Of a stretch of 64,000 bases of DNA, positions 47,038-55,072 are shown piece by piece. The notes under the pieces were generated by a model. That model was not told the origin of the DNA and searched no databases. It saw only the letters and a program-made list of their open reading frames with translations. Where the stretch lies: assembly GCA_963765135.1 (NCBI GenBank), contig CAVXUX010000003.1:736513-800512 (forward strand), read 5' to 3'. Positions within the stretch are counted from its first letter, which is position 1; every line of letters starts with the position of its first letter. Made by a program: the position numbers and the translations under genes. The DNA is from JACVRW01 sp963765135 (GTDB lineage: Bacteria; Actinomycetota; Thermoleophilia; Solirubrobacterales; Thermoleophilaceae).

Positions 47038-47955
47038 ATGTCCTTCCGCTACGACCTCGCCGGGTTCGTCAGCTTCCGTGACGCCGAGGCATGTGCGCGC
47101 GTCCGGGCGATTCCGCGCGAACGAATAGTCGACCACCCGAACCGGGACTTCCGAATTCGCCTCGAGGAGGAGCCGGCTGCCTTCTACACGGCGTTCGCCG
47201 ACGACCTCGTCGGCCGCATACGGACGGCGCGCGAGGAGGGCCGCGAACTCACGCTGATCCTTCCCGTCGGGCCGATGCCGCAGTACGCCCTCGCAGCCCG
47301 CACCATCAACGACGAGCAGCTCTCGCTGGGGCATGTGCATACGTTCAACATGGACGAGTACGCCGATCAGGACGGGCGAACGGCACCGGCCACCTGGACG
47401 GGATCGTTCGCGCGGGCGATGCAGGAGCACTTCTTCGGGCGCATCGACGCCCAGCTGCGTCCGCCGGAGTCGCAGATCCACTTCCCCAGCCACACCACGA
47501 TCGGCGACTACTCCAAGCGGATCGAGGAGCGCGGCGGCGCCGACGTCTGCTACGGCGGGATCGGCTGGAGCGGGCACATCGCTTTCTGGGAACCCCAACT
47601 CGGGCATGAGTTCGAAGGTGACATCGACGCCTACAAGCAGGCGGGCGCCCGGATCGTCGAGCTGCACCCGATGACCGTTATGCAGAACGCGCTCCACTCG
47701 TTCGGCGGCGACTGGTCGTGGGTGCCCCCGAAGGCGGCGACGATCGGGCCGCGCGAGGTGCTCGGCGCCCGCCACCGTTCGTTCTGGCTCGACGGCGACC
47801 TTGGGGGCGGCGTCTCCTGGCAGCGCTTCATCGCCCGCCTGGTCGCACATGGACCGGTGAACGAGTTCGTGCCCGGCTCCCTCCTACAAGAGACCCGGTG
47901 CGACTACACGCTCCTCGGCAGCGTCGCCGACGACGTGGAGATCAACATGGCGTAG
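47038..47955 (+). CDS. NagB/RpiA-fold sugar-phosphate isomerase/deaminase-like protein (right-arm copy)
   Basis: An intact 305-residue protein of the glucosamine-6-phosphate deaminase superfamily. Kept: LILPVGPMPQYALAA (phosphate loop) and HTFNMDEYAD with Asp106, equivalent to the NagB general base. Changed: the ring-opening site. E. coli NagB reads GNDGHIAFNEP; here it is GWSGHIAFWEP, so the Asp141 equivalent is Ser178, while His180 and Glu185 remain. The change is present in both arms. It may act on another sugar phosphate. It sits 20 bases after the xylose-type binding protein, suggesting a sugar uptake and catabolism unit. Confidence 0.8.
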   Translation: MSFRYDLAGFVSFRDAEACARVRAIPRERIVDHPNRDFRIRLEEEPAAFYTAFADDLVGRIRTAREEGRELTLILPVGPMPQYALAARTINDEQLSLGHVHTFNMDEYADQDGRTAPATWTGSFARAMQEHFFGRIDAQLRPPESQIHFPSHTTIGDYSKRIEERGGADVCYGGIGWSGHIAFWEPQLGHEFEGDIDAYKQAGARIVELHPMTVMQNALHSFGGDWSWVPPKAATIGPREVLGARHRSFWLDGDLGGGVSWQRFIARLVAHGPVNEFVPGSLLQETRCDYTLLGSVADDVEINMA

Positions 47956-47975
47956 CCGGCGTCGGCCAGCCGCCA

Positions 47976-48011
47976 TGCCCCCGGGAGGACTCGAACCTCC
48001 CACCCGCCGCC
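47976..48011 (-). repeat. Copy of tRNA-Arg 3' end, attachment-site-like (right arm)
   Basis: On the minus strand the last 25 bases, up to the discriminator A at 47976, are identical to the 3' end of tRNA-Arg(TCT) at 52969-53042, and a further 11 match with two mismatches. Same orientation as the tRNA. No anticodon stem or 5' half accompanies it. Together with the tRNA it brackets a 5.0-kb segment. Confidence 0.72.
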
Positions 48012-48090
48012 AGTGCGACCGCTTCCGCCTCGAACAAGCCCTCGGCTTCGACGCCGACCTGATCCAGAGGTTGGAGACATGAGCGGCCGG

Positions 48091-48657
48091 CTACTCCGAC
48101 AGCCCCACGGCTTCGAGGGCCTCGGCGTGGTCGAAGTACTCCTGGTAGGAGATCACCCTGCCGTCACTCACTGTCCCAACGAGTGCCCATGCCTCGGTGA
48201 GCGGGACACCGCTCGCCTGTGCGCGCATCGGGGCCTCGGCGAGGATCACAAACCGGTCTCCGAGGTCGATGAGTTCAGTCGGCTTCACGTACACCTCTCC
48301 GGCATAGACCTCGGCGGTGGCGGCCACGTACCTGCGGTAGCCCTCCAAACCGCGATAGCTCGGTTCCATGAGCCCGGCCTCGACCCACCTGCGATCCGGG
48401 TGCCACTCAAACTCCGGGTGGCAGCCGATTACAACCGCCGCCAGATCGCGACGGTTGTACGCCTCCAGCGCAAGCCGGGCGGCTCGCCACAAGCTCGCTT
48501 GACGCAGACGAGAACCGGGCGGCAGGCTACTGATCCGACGAGCGAACCCAGGGAACAGGCTCGGGAAGCGCAGAGCCAGTCGCTGATCAAGCGTGCGGCC
48601 CGACTGCTCACGGACCCGAAGCGGCTTGCGCACGATCTCGACGTTCTCCTGCGACAT
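48091..48657 (-). CDS. NTF2/SnoaL-like protein 4, long form (right-arm copy)
   Basis: A 188-residue protein. It shares the MSQENVEIVRK head, then has an Arg-rich insertion of about 45 residues (LRVREQSGRTLDQRLALRF to RLRQASLW), then the NTF2 core ALEAYNRRDLAAVVIGCHPEFEWHPD, YRGLEGYRRYVAATAEVY, LIDLGDRFVILAEAPMRA and the tail YFDHAEALEAVGLSE. The cone-shaped fold binds small hydrophobic ligands or acts as an isomerase in relatives; no catalytic residue is assigned. Its ATG follows protein 3's TAG by three bases. Confidence 0.78.
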   Translation of the reverse strand: MSQENVEIVRKPLRVREQSGRTLDQRLALRFPSLFPGFARRISSLPPGSRLRQASLWRAARLALEAYNRRDLAAVVIGCHPEFEWHPDRRWVEAGLMEPSYRGLEGYRRYVAATAEVYAGEVYVKPTELIDLGDRFVILAEAPMRAQASGVPLTEAWALVGTVSDGRVISYQEYFDHAEALEAVGLSE

Positions 48658-48660
48658 CGG

Positions 48661-49068
48661 CTACTCCGACAGCCCCACGGCTTCGAGGGCCTTCTTCGGG
48701 TCGAGATACTCGCGGACCCGAATCACCTTGCCGCTCTTGAACTCCACGATCCAAGCGATTGCCGATTCGGTTATGGCGCCGCTCTCGTTGCCGCGTCCCC
48801 GGAGGCGACCGATGGCGACGACTCGCTCGCCAAGGTCCCGGATCTCTGTTTGCTCTGCCTCGATCTCAGAGAAGGCTTCTTCAAGTTCTCGGATTCCCTT
48901 GCGGACGGCTTGGTGCCCCCGATACACGGTTGCTCCCCCGCCGAACTGAATCTGCAACCAGGGGTGCCACTCGATCTCGGGGTGGAGTTCGTCGAGCATC
49001 GCTCCCACGTCGCCGCGGTTGTAGGCGTCCGACACGCGCCGAACGATCTCCACGTTCTCCTGCGACAT
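48661..49068 (-). CDS. NTF2/SnoaL-like protein 3 (right-arm copy)
   Basis: An intact 135-residue NTF2/SnoaL-like protein: MSQENVEIVRRVSDAYNRGDVGAMLDELHPEIEWHPW, YRGHQAVRKGIRELEEAFSEIEAEQ, ITESAIAWIVEFKSGKVIRVREYLDPKKALEAVGLSE. It follows a 79-base gap after protein 2 and carries the same upstream words (ATACTGGGCGGGCG before ATG) as protein 1, so it may have its own expression signal. Function unknown. Confidence 0.85.
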   Translation of the reverse strand: MSQENVEIVRRVSDAYNRGDVGAMLDELHPEIEWHPWLQIQFGGGATVYRGHQAVRKGIRELEEAFSEIEAEQTEIRDLGERVVAIGRLRGRGNESGAITESAIAWIVEFKSGKVIRVREYLDPKKALEAVGLSE

Positions 49069-49147
49069 CGCCCGCCCAGTATCGCGTCTTGGTCTGACCC
49101 GCGTGGAACTGGTCAGCTGTTACGCAAAGACCAGAACGAGGGCCCGG

Positions 49148-49555
49148 CTACTCCGACAGCCCCACGGCGCGGAGGGCCCTGGACTGGTCGCCGGTCCAGA
49201 AAAACTGGCGTTTTCCGACTCCGTGCTCGAACTCCGTGACAAGCCCGAAGGGTGTGTCCGCCACGGCGCCGCTGCCGGTGCCGCGCAACCGGAGGGTGCC
49301 AAGGACGAGCACGACGGCGTCGTGCTCCGTCGCTCGATCAATTTCGAATCGGGCTTCTGCGAACGACTGCCGTATGTCCGCCCAGAGCTTCCGCGCTTCG
49401 GCGTGGCCGTAGTAGACGCCCTCCAGCGGCGTGCCGCGTCCGATGTTGTGGTGGACCTCCACGTCCGGCGCGAGGGATTCGAGGGCGCCGGTGTCGTCGC
49501 CGGAATTCCACTTTTCAAGCGCGCTGACGACCACTTCGACGTTCTGCTGCGACAT
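49148..49555 (-). CDS. NTF2/SnoaL-like protein 2 (right-arm copy)
   Basis: A 135-residue NTF2-like protein starting MSQQNVEVVVSALEKWNSGDDTGALESLAPDVEVHHN. The core GTPLEGVYYGHAEARKLWADIRQSFAEARFEID differs from its neighbours more than the ends do. The C-terminus SRALRAVGLSE keeps the shared GLSE ending. It starts three bases after protein 1's stop. A steroid-isomerase-like or polyketide-cyclase-like role is possible for the fold but unsupported. Confidence 0.8.
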   Translation of the reverse strand: MSQQNVEVVVSALEKWNSGDDTGALESLAPDVEVHHNIGRGTPLEGVYYGHAEARKLWADIRQSFAEARFEIDRATEHDAVVLVLGTLRLRGTGSGAVADTPFGLVTEFEHGVGKRQFFWTGDQSRALRAVGLSE

Positions 49556-49558
49556 GGC

Positions 49559-50125
49559 CTACTCCGACAGCCCCACGGCTTCGAGGGCTTCGGCGTGGTC
49601 GAAGTAAGCCTGTACGCGGCTCGCCTTCCCGTCCTTGAGCACGGAGACTGTCGCGATGGTCCCGGTAAACGGCAGACCACTGGCCTGACCGCGTGCCTGG
49701 AGGTCCGCGAGCAACACGACGCGGTCGCCCAAGTCGATCAGTTCCACCGGCTCGACACGCAGATCGGGACCAAAAACCTCCGACCAAGTCGAAACGTACT
49801 TACGGAAGCCGGCCAGACCGCGATAGCTCGGCTCGAAGCCCACCTCGACGAACTCGCGGGGTGGTTCGAACTCGAAGTCCGCATGACCATAGGAAACCGC
49901 CGCGTCAACGTCGCGGCGGTTGAATGCCTCCATTCCAAGCTGGGAGCCTCGCCACACGGCCGCCTGTCGAACCCGCGAGGTCGGGGGCAGATGACCAATG
50001 ATCAGTCGAGCGAAGGCATCGGCGAGCCGGGGGAAGCGCAGAGTCAGCCGCTGGTCGAGCGGCCGGCTCGACTGGTCACGCACCCGGAGCGACTTGCGCA
50101 CGAACTCGACGTTCTCCTGCGACAT
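49559..50125 (-). CDS. NTF2/SnoaL-like protein 1, long form (right-arm copy)
   Basis: A 188-residue protein, first in the four-gene array: MSQENVEFVRKSLRVRDQSSRPLDQRLTLRF, an Arg-rich segment, LGMEAFNRRDVDAAVSYGHADFEFEPPRE, SYRGLAGFRKYVSTWSEVFG, VELIDLGDRVVLLADLQARGQAS and YFDHAEALEAVGLSE. It is the same length and organisation as protein 4, suggesting an old duplication. It is transcribed away from the secreted-protein gene end, 36 bases downstream of it on the same strand. Confidence 0.8.
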   Translation of the reverse strand: MSQENVEFVRKSLRVRDQSSRPLDQRLTLRFPRLADAFARLIIGHLPPTSRVRQAAVWRGSQLGMEAFNRRDVDAAVSYGHADFEFEPPREFVEVGFEPSYRGLAGFRKYVSTWSEVFGPDLRVEPVELIDLGDRVVLLADLQARGQASGLPFTGTIATVSVLKDGKASRVQAYFDHAEALEAVGLSE

Positions 50126-50161
50126 CGCCCGCCCAGTATCTCCGGACAGGAGGTGTCGACG

Positions 50162-50734
50162 CTAGGGACCGCCCGCCGGCGGGTTCTTGGCCTCGGTTGC
50201 TACGAAGCTGACGCAGTCGCCCTGGTTCTTGAAGACGCCGAAGGTCTTCCAGCCGCCGTTCTTGCATTGGTCCTTGGAGGTCGGCACGGGTGGCGCATCG
50301 GTGATGGTGATGTCGCCGTCCGAGAGCGGTCCCCCAACGCTCGGCGGCGGCAGCGGCGAGCAATCGTCAGGTGCCTGGCCGAACCCCAGAAGGTCGAAGG
50401 AATCGGGCTGGCCGTCCACTGCCAGGACCTTCACGTTTCCGAGCGGCGAGATCTGATCTTGAAAGTTGATGATCGCCGTGTGCCCGCTGACGGCCAAGCA
50501 GGTCACCGGGCCGGCGAATGCGGCTGCGCCATCGAAGATGTCGAATCTGACCTGGCCGCTGGGGTGCTCGCCCGCCGGTCCGCTTGCGGCGTCGAGGCCG
50601 AGCAGAGTGATGAAGCCCGCTTGCACCGGCCCACCCGTCAGGGTTACGGAATCCTGCGGAGTTTGCGCGCCGGCTGCGCCCGGCGTGGCGAAGGCCATTC
50701 CGAACGCCACGACACCCAGCACGCACCGTCTCAT
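50162..50734 (-). CDS. Secreted protein with C-terminal CKNGGW...FKNQGDC motif (right-arm copy)
   Basis: A 190-residue exported protein. The start at ATG 50734 is chosen because AGGAGG lies just upstream; a longer ATG at 50767 would bury the signal peptide. Signal: MRRCVLGVVAFGMAFATPGAAGA. The mature part is beta-rich (GQVRFDIFDGAAAFAGPVTCLAVSGHTAIINF). The C-terminus has TSKDQCKNGGWKTFGVFKNQGDCVSFVAT, a two-cysteine module seen on many secreted actinobacterial proteins; its role is unknown to me. Inside the tRNA-Arg-flanked island. Confidence 0.75.
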   Translation of the reverse strand: MRRCVLGVVAFGMAFATPGAAGAQTPQDSVTLTGGPVQAGFITLLGLDAASGPAGEHPSGQVRFDIFDGAAAFAGPVTCLAVSGHTAIINFQDQISPLGNVKVLAVDGQPDSFDLLGFGQAPDDCSPLPPPSVGGPLSDGDITITDAPPVPTSKDQCKNGGWKTFGVFKNQGDCVSFVATEAKNPPAGGP

Positions 50735-51003
50735 CCCGCGCTCCTCCTGGACGAAGTACTTGTCCACTCGATGATGCGTGGCTTACAGCCGCAAGCAGCG
50801 CGAGTCAAGACACGCTAGGCGAAGTGGGAGGGTCCCCGGGCGCGACGCTCAGCAGCGGAGACCGATCGCTGGGTCGCCTTGCGCTGACTTGACGGGCGTG
50901 GAGAAGATCCCGCGGCCGCGCTCCCACCAGTAGAGCGCCTTGCCGTCGGGCGACGAAGGGGCACAGGGCTCTGATCGGAGGGGGCGAGTGGCATAGTCCA
51001 CGG

Positions 51004-52662
51004 ATGGGGCGTGCGAGAGCCCGGATTGCCGACGCTGCTGCGGCGTGCTCTCAGAACTTTCGAAGCCGGAATCTCAGGCACGCGCAGCTCGCGTTCGGAG
51101 CGATGTGGAGCGGGGAATGGGCCGCCACCGTCGCGCTGGGGGTGGTTGCGTTCCGCGATGGCGGCGCGGCCGCGATCGGACTCGTCGGCCTTCTGCGTAT
51201 GACTCCGGCGGCCCTAGTTGCGCCGTTTGCCGCGACGGTCGCGGATCGGGTGCGGCGGGAGGTGGTGCTCGCGTGGGTCGGCCTGGTACGCGGGATCACG
51301 CTCGGGATCGCGGCCGCGGTGATCGCGGCGGACGGGCCCACTGGAATGGTCTACGCGGCGCTGGTCGTCGCCACCGTGGCACAGACGTTGTACAGACCGG
51401 CGCACTCCGCCCTGCTGCCGACTCTCTGCGTCACTCCGAAGGAGCTGACAAGTGCCAACGTCGTCCGCGGTCTGCTCGACTCGGTGGCCACGCTGGTCGG
51501 GCCGCTGGTCGCAGCCGTGTTGCTCGACCTGAGCGGGCCTGCGGCGGTGTTCGCGGCGGCCGCGGGCGTGTCGCTGCTGTCGACTGCCCTCGTGGCCGGG
51601 GTGCGCTACGAAACCCCGCCGCGGGTCGGGGTCGTCCCGGCAGCGCGGGTGCTGCGCCAGACGGTCGAGGGCCTGCGTACGATCATGGCCGACCGCCAGT
51701 TGACGCTGCTCACGGGGCTCACGACGTTGCAGACGTTCACCCGTGGCGCCCTAACCGTTTTCTCGGTCGTGGTCTCGATCGAGCTGTTCGGATCGGGCGA
51801 GGCTGGCGTGGGGGTGCTCACCGCCGCGGTCGGCGCCGGGGCCGTGGCGGGCTCCCTCGCGGTCGCGCTGCTGATCGGAGGGGGATGGCTAGCCAGGTGG
51901 TTTGGGATCGGTGTCGCCCTCTGGGGAGCCCCGCTGGCGGGCATCGGCGTGATCCCGCACGAGTGGGCGGCGATCCTACTGCTCGCCCTGGTGGGCATCG
52001 GCAACGCGCTCGTGGACGTGGGCGCGTTCACCTTGCCGGCCCGGCTCGCCGACGACGCCGTGCTCGCCCGCACCTTCGCAGCCTTCGAGGCGATCATCAC
52101 GCTCGGCGTCGGGGCGGGTGCGATCGTCACGCCGCTGGTGATCGACGCGGTCGGCATCCGCCTGGCGCTCGTCCTGATCGGCTTGTTCGCCCCCTTCGCC
52201 GTGCTCGCGGCGTGGCGGACCTTGCACGCCCTTGACGATCGCGTGCGCGTACAGGACAGCGATATCGCCCTGCTCCAGCGCGTGCCCATGCTGCGTGCGC
52301 TGCCCGAGGCCACCATCGAGCAGCTCGCCGCGGGGCTAACGCGCTCCAGCCTGCCGCCGGGCGAGCTCGTGTTCGCGGAGGGCGACCACGGCGATGACTT
52401 CTACGTGATCGAGCAAGGCGAGGCGGAAGTGGTCGGAGACGGGCGACTGATCGGGACGATCGGCCCGGGCGACGGCTTTGGCGAGATCGCGCTGCTGCGC
52501 GCCTGTCAGCGCACGGCTTCCGTGCGCGCCGTGACGAGCCTGACGCTGTGCGCGGTGAGCCGCGATGGTTTTGTGGCCGCAGTCGCTGGCTACTCCCGCA
52601 GCACGACCGCCGCGGACGAGCTGATCGCGGGGCACCTGGCGGATTTCGACCGACTGCGTTGA
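51004..52662 (+). CDS. MFS transporter fused to a C-terminal cyclic-nucleotide-binding domain (right-arm copy)
   Basis: An intact 552-residue protein. Residues about 20-410 are 12 membrane helices of the MFS_3/enterobactin-exporter-like type (LRMTPAALVAPFAATVADRVRREVVLA carries the loop 2-3 motif). Residues about 425-540 are a cNMP-binding beta-roll: LTRSSLPPGELVFAEGDHGDDFYVIEQGEAEV, IGPGDGFGEIALLRACQRTASV (phosphate-binding cassette) and the helix LTLCAVSRDGFVAAVAG. Transport may be gated by a cyclic nucleotide or similar ligand; that is inference. It is convergent with tRNA-Arg and divergent from the secreted-protein gene. Confidence 0.88.
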   Translation: MGRARARIADAAAACSQNFRSRNLRHAQLAFGAMWSGEWAATVALGVVAFRDGGAAAIGLVGLLRMTPAALVAPFAATVADRVRREVVLAWVGLVRGITLGIAAAVIAADGPTGMVYAALVVATVAQTLYRPAHSALLPTLCVTPKELTSANVVRGLLDSVATLVGPLVAAVLLDLSGPAAVFAAAAGVSLLSTALVAGVRYETPPRVGVVPAARVLRQTVEGLRTIMADRQLTLLTGLTTLQTFTRGALTVFSVVVSIELFGSGEAGVGVLTAAVGAGAVAGSLAVALLIGGGWLARWFGIGVALWGAPLAGIGVIPHEWAAILLLALVGIGNALVDVGAFTLPARLADDAVLARTFAAFEAIITLGVGAGAIVTPLVIDAVGIRLALVLIGLFAPFAVLAAWRTLHALDDRVRVQDSDIALLQRVPMLRALPEATIEQLAAGLTRSSLPPGELVFAEGDHGDDFYVIEQGEAEVVGDGRLIGTIGPGDGFGEIALLRACQRTASVRAVTSLTLCAVSRDGFVAAVAGYSRSTTAADELIAGHLADFDRLR

Positions 52663-52968
52663 AGTCCTGGCCTGGGCCGAGGCGCGCAGGTCCTGCTCGA
52701 GGACGTAACCGTCAGCGGCACCCGCGACAAAGTTCCCCAGCGGCTTGCTGGGGATAACGCGCCTGTGTGAAGCACTTGGACGTGCGGGGCCGGACTGCGG
52801 CTTCCCATGCAGACCGGTAGCTGCCCCCGACTTCCGCTTCTCGTCCGAACCGGCAGTCAAGCAGCGCCGCCGCGGACTGGCAGTCGTGCCACTAGCGGGC
52901 CCCAAGGTGGCGGCGTGTGCTGCGCCCCCGGCCGCCGGAAGCCGCCGCTGTGCAGGAAAAACACGGCA
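52663..52968. other. Non-coding flank between the MFS-cNMP gene and tRNA-Arg (right arm)
   Basis: 306 bases without a recognisable gene. Contains a CCCCAGC-GGCTT-GCTGGGG hairpin near 52,736-52,754 that could terminate the MFS transcript, and a TGGCA-GTCG-TGCCA inverted repeat near 52,879. No integrase remnant is recognised here, although it is the side where one would be expected. Confidence 0.5.
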
Positions 52969-53042
52969 TGCCCCCGGGAGGACTCGAACCTCCGACCCGC
53001 TGCTTAGAAGGCAGCCGCTCTTTCCAGCTGAGCTACGGGGGC
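52969..53042 (-). tRNA. tRNA-Arg (anticodon TCT) (right-arm copy)
   Basis: Identical in sequence to the left-arm copy: acceptor GCCCCCG/CGGGGGC, anticodon loop CTTCTAA, discriminator A. Its 3' end at 52969 faces the island, and the duplicated 3' end lies at 47976. Confidence 0.95.
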
Positions 53043-53053
53043 GTAGCGCGAAT

Positions 53054-53479
53054 CTAGCGCCCACCGCTGCCGCCGATCGGCGAGCCCGAGAAGAAGAAGA
53101 ACCACACCTCGAAGGCGGCGGCGGCGAGGATCACGGTGACCACGACGATCCGCTCGGCGCCGCTGATCACCTGCCGCTCGCCGTAGTCGGGGCGCTCGCC
53201 GCGCATGCTGCGCAGCCAGGGCGCGTGGCTTCTGACCGTGGGCAGCGTGCCGGTGGTCTCCTGGTAGGCGTACATGACGCGCTTGAGCGCCTGGTAGAGC
53301 AGGATGCTGAACACGGCCAGCGAGCCGATCACGGCCGCGAAGGCCGCCATCGACGCCTGACTCTCCTCCCCCTGTACGCGCGAGCCGATCCACAGGGCGA
53401 GCAGCGGGCTGCCGGTCCAGATGTTGAGCGCGAGGAACGCCATCAAGGCCGCCAGGCCGAAGCGCTTGGCGCGTTCCAT
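53054..53479 (-). CDS. Three-helix membrane protein between two tRNA genes (right-arm copy)
   Basis: The same 141-residue protein as at 37,492-37,917. The start at ATG 53479 (MERAKRFGLAALMAF) is chosen because any longer frame would read through tRNA-Pro. Intact in both arms. Function unknown. Confidence 0.7.
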   Translation of the reverse strand: MERAKRFGLAALMAFLALNIWTGSPLLALWIGSRVQGEESQASMAAFAAVIGSLAVFSILLYQALKRVMYAYQETTGTLPTVRSHAPWLRSMRGERPDYGERQVISGAERIVVVTVILAAAAFEVWFFFFSGSPIGGSGGR

Positions 53480-53526
53480 GTAGGGCAGCCTAGCCGCGCA
53501 AGCAGCGGTTCCCGCGTTCACTCCGA

Positions 53527-53600
53527 TCGGGGCGCCCGGATTTGAACCGGGAACCTCCGCCACCCAAAGGCGGCGCGCTACCAGGTTGCGCTACGCCCCG
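53527..53600 (-). tRNA. tRNA-Pro (anticodon TGG) (right-arm copy)
   Basis: Identical in sequence to the left-arm copy, 74 bases, anticodon loop TTTGGGT, acceptor CGGGGCG/CGCCCCG, discriminator A. Confidence 0.95.
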
Positions 53601-53624
53601 CGCGCGTGAAGTGTAGGCGCGCCG

Positions 53625-54413
53625 CTAGATCGCCCCGTTCGCGTACGCCGCCCACAGCAGCAGCGTCGATCCGGCGGCCAGCAGCACCACGCCGGTCAGG
53701 GGCACCGTTCGGGCGCCCGACGGGCGAGTCTTCTCGTGCACCATCAGCCCGGTCAGCGCGGCCATCCAGATCAGGTTGGCCGCCCCGGCCGCGAACATCA
53801 CCAGCATCAGCGCCCAGCAGCAGCCCACGCAGAAGATGCCGTGGCGGGCGCCGAGCGAGAAGCCGCCGGCCGGGCCGCGCCGGTAGTGGCGCCGCAGGAA
53901 CGAGGCCGGGTGCCGGCATGCCTTCAGGCACGCGTCCTTCAGCGACGAGAACTGGAACGCCCCCGCCAGCAGCAGCACCGACGGGCCGATCGCCCAGTCG
54001 TGCTCCTCGACCCACGGGCTCGCATTGACCGAGGCGTGGATCCCCGCGTCGAACACGAAGGCCAGCGCGCCGAACGCCGACCACACCAGCGCGTAGCCGC
54101 CCACGAACGCGGCCATCGAGCGCGAGCGCTCCGGAGTGCCCGCCGTGGCCGCCGCGTACATCCGCACCAGCGGCAGGCTCGACGGGAGCATCATCGCCGC
54201 GATCATCACCTGCCACGCCACGAGGAACAGCAGGAGGGCGGGCCCGAAGCCGGGCCCGCCCACCAGCAGCGAGTCGTGGTGGAGCCCCGCGGCGGAGCCG
54301 GTCGCCTCCGCCGCGATCGCCGCCACCCACGCCGCCCCGATCCCAATCAGGACCGGGGACGGCAGCCCGCCGAGCGGCCGTGCCGCCGACGGGAAGGGGC
54401 GGCTGACGCTCAC
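53625..54413 (-). CDS. DUF2182-family integral membrane protein (right-arm copy)
   Basis: The intact 262-residue version, from GTG 54413 overlapping the DUF1326 stop (GTGA). The N-terminus VSVSRPFPSAARPLGGLPSPVLIGIGAAWVAAIAAE shows that the left-arm frame break is an extra C. Helices and cysteines are as in the left copy: SSLKDACLKACRHP and FCVGCCWALM. Last gene of the TetR-led operon; tRNA-Pro follows. Confidence 0.87.
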   Translation of the reverse strand: MSVSRPFPSAARPLGGLPSPVLIGIGAAWVAAIAAEATGSAAGLHHDSLLVGGPGFGPALLLFLVAWQVMIAAMMLPSSLPLVRMYAAATAGTPERSRSMAAFVGGYALVWSAFGALAFVFDAGIHASVNASPWVEEHDWAIGPSVLLLAGAFQFSSLKDACLKACRHPASFLRRHYRRGPAGGFSLGARHGIFCVGCCWALMLVMFAAGAANLIWMAALTGLMVHEKTRPSGARTVPLTGVVLLAAGSTLLLWAAYANGAI

Positions 54414-55072
54414 GCGGCTTCTCCGCGGTAGTCGATCGTCCATTCCGACTGGATCGCGTTGCGGCCGGTGAACTCGTACGTCCAGCCCTGATCGGGCATG
54501 TTCACCGCGAACCGCCCCGCCTTCCCCACCCACGCCGGCGATCCCGGCACGGTCGAGAAGATCGAGTTCTGCAGCGTCGTGATGCTGCCGTCGGCTCCGC
54601 GGTACGGCTCCATCTCCGCCACCACGGTGTCGTCGCCGACGCGCAGCGTCCCGCGTCCCTCGACCACCTCGTGTGAGATCGGCGCCCGCACCACGCCGAG
54701 CTGCTCGCCGATCAGCTGCGCGAGGTCCGCGAGCGGACCGCCCAGCTTGCCGGAGAAGGCGTCGACGAGCGCCTGCAGCTGCTCGTCGGTGGCTGGGTCG
54801 TCCACGTACAGGAACGCCTTCCAGTTGCCGGCGAGCACGTTGCCGGGGATGAACACGACGTTGGCGAGCGTGAGCCCGCTCACGTCGACGCCGCGGATCG
54901 TGCCGCTGTCCAGGTGGTACGCGACCACCGAGCTGCACGTGCCGTTGTCGGGGTCCTCCCCGATCCAGCACGGGCACAGCACGTCACAGTTGCACGCCTC
55001 CAGCAGCGTGCCTTGGAACTGATAGATGGCGGAAGCCGACTCGGTCTCAACCGACGTGTCAGCTGTAGCCAT
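54410..55072 (-). CDS. DUF1326-family cysteine-rich protein (right-arm copy)
   Basis: A 220-residue copy with the same EACNCDVLCPCW cluster. It differs from the left copy at only a few residues (for example VETES for VQTES and DDPATDE for DEQATDE). Overlaps the hydrolase by 14 bases and DUF2182 by 4. Confidence 0.86.
   Translation of the reverse strand: MATADTSVETESASAIYQFQGTLLEACNCDVLCPCWIGEDPDNGTCSSVVAYHLDSGTIRGVDVSGLTLANVVFIPGNVLAGNWKAFLYVDDPATDEQLQALVDAFSGKLGGPLADLAQLIGEQLGVVRAPISHEVVEGRGTLRVGDDTVVAEMEPYRGADGSITTLQNSIFSTVPGSPAWVGKAGRFAVNMPDQGWTYEFTGRNAIQSEWTIDYRGEAA

Noticed and set aside
47718..48062. Plus-strand peptide ending CPREDSNLPP-like
   Set aside because: PREDSNLRP-type peptides are the antisense translation of tRNA 3' ends; here they come from the tRNA-Arg fragment.
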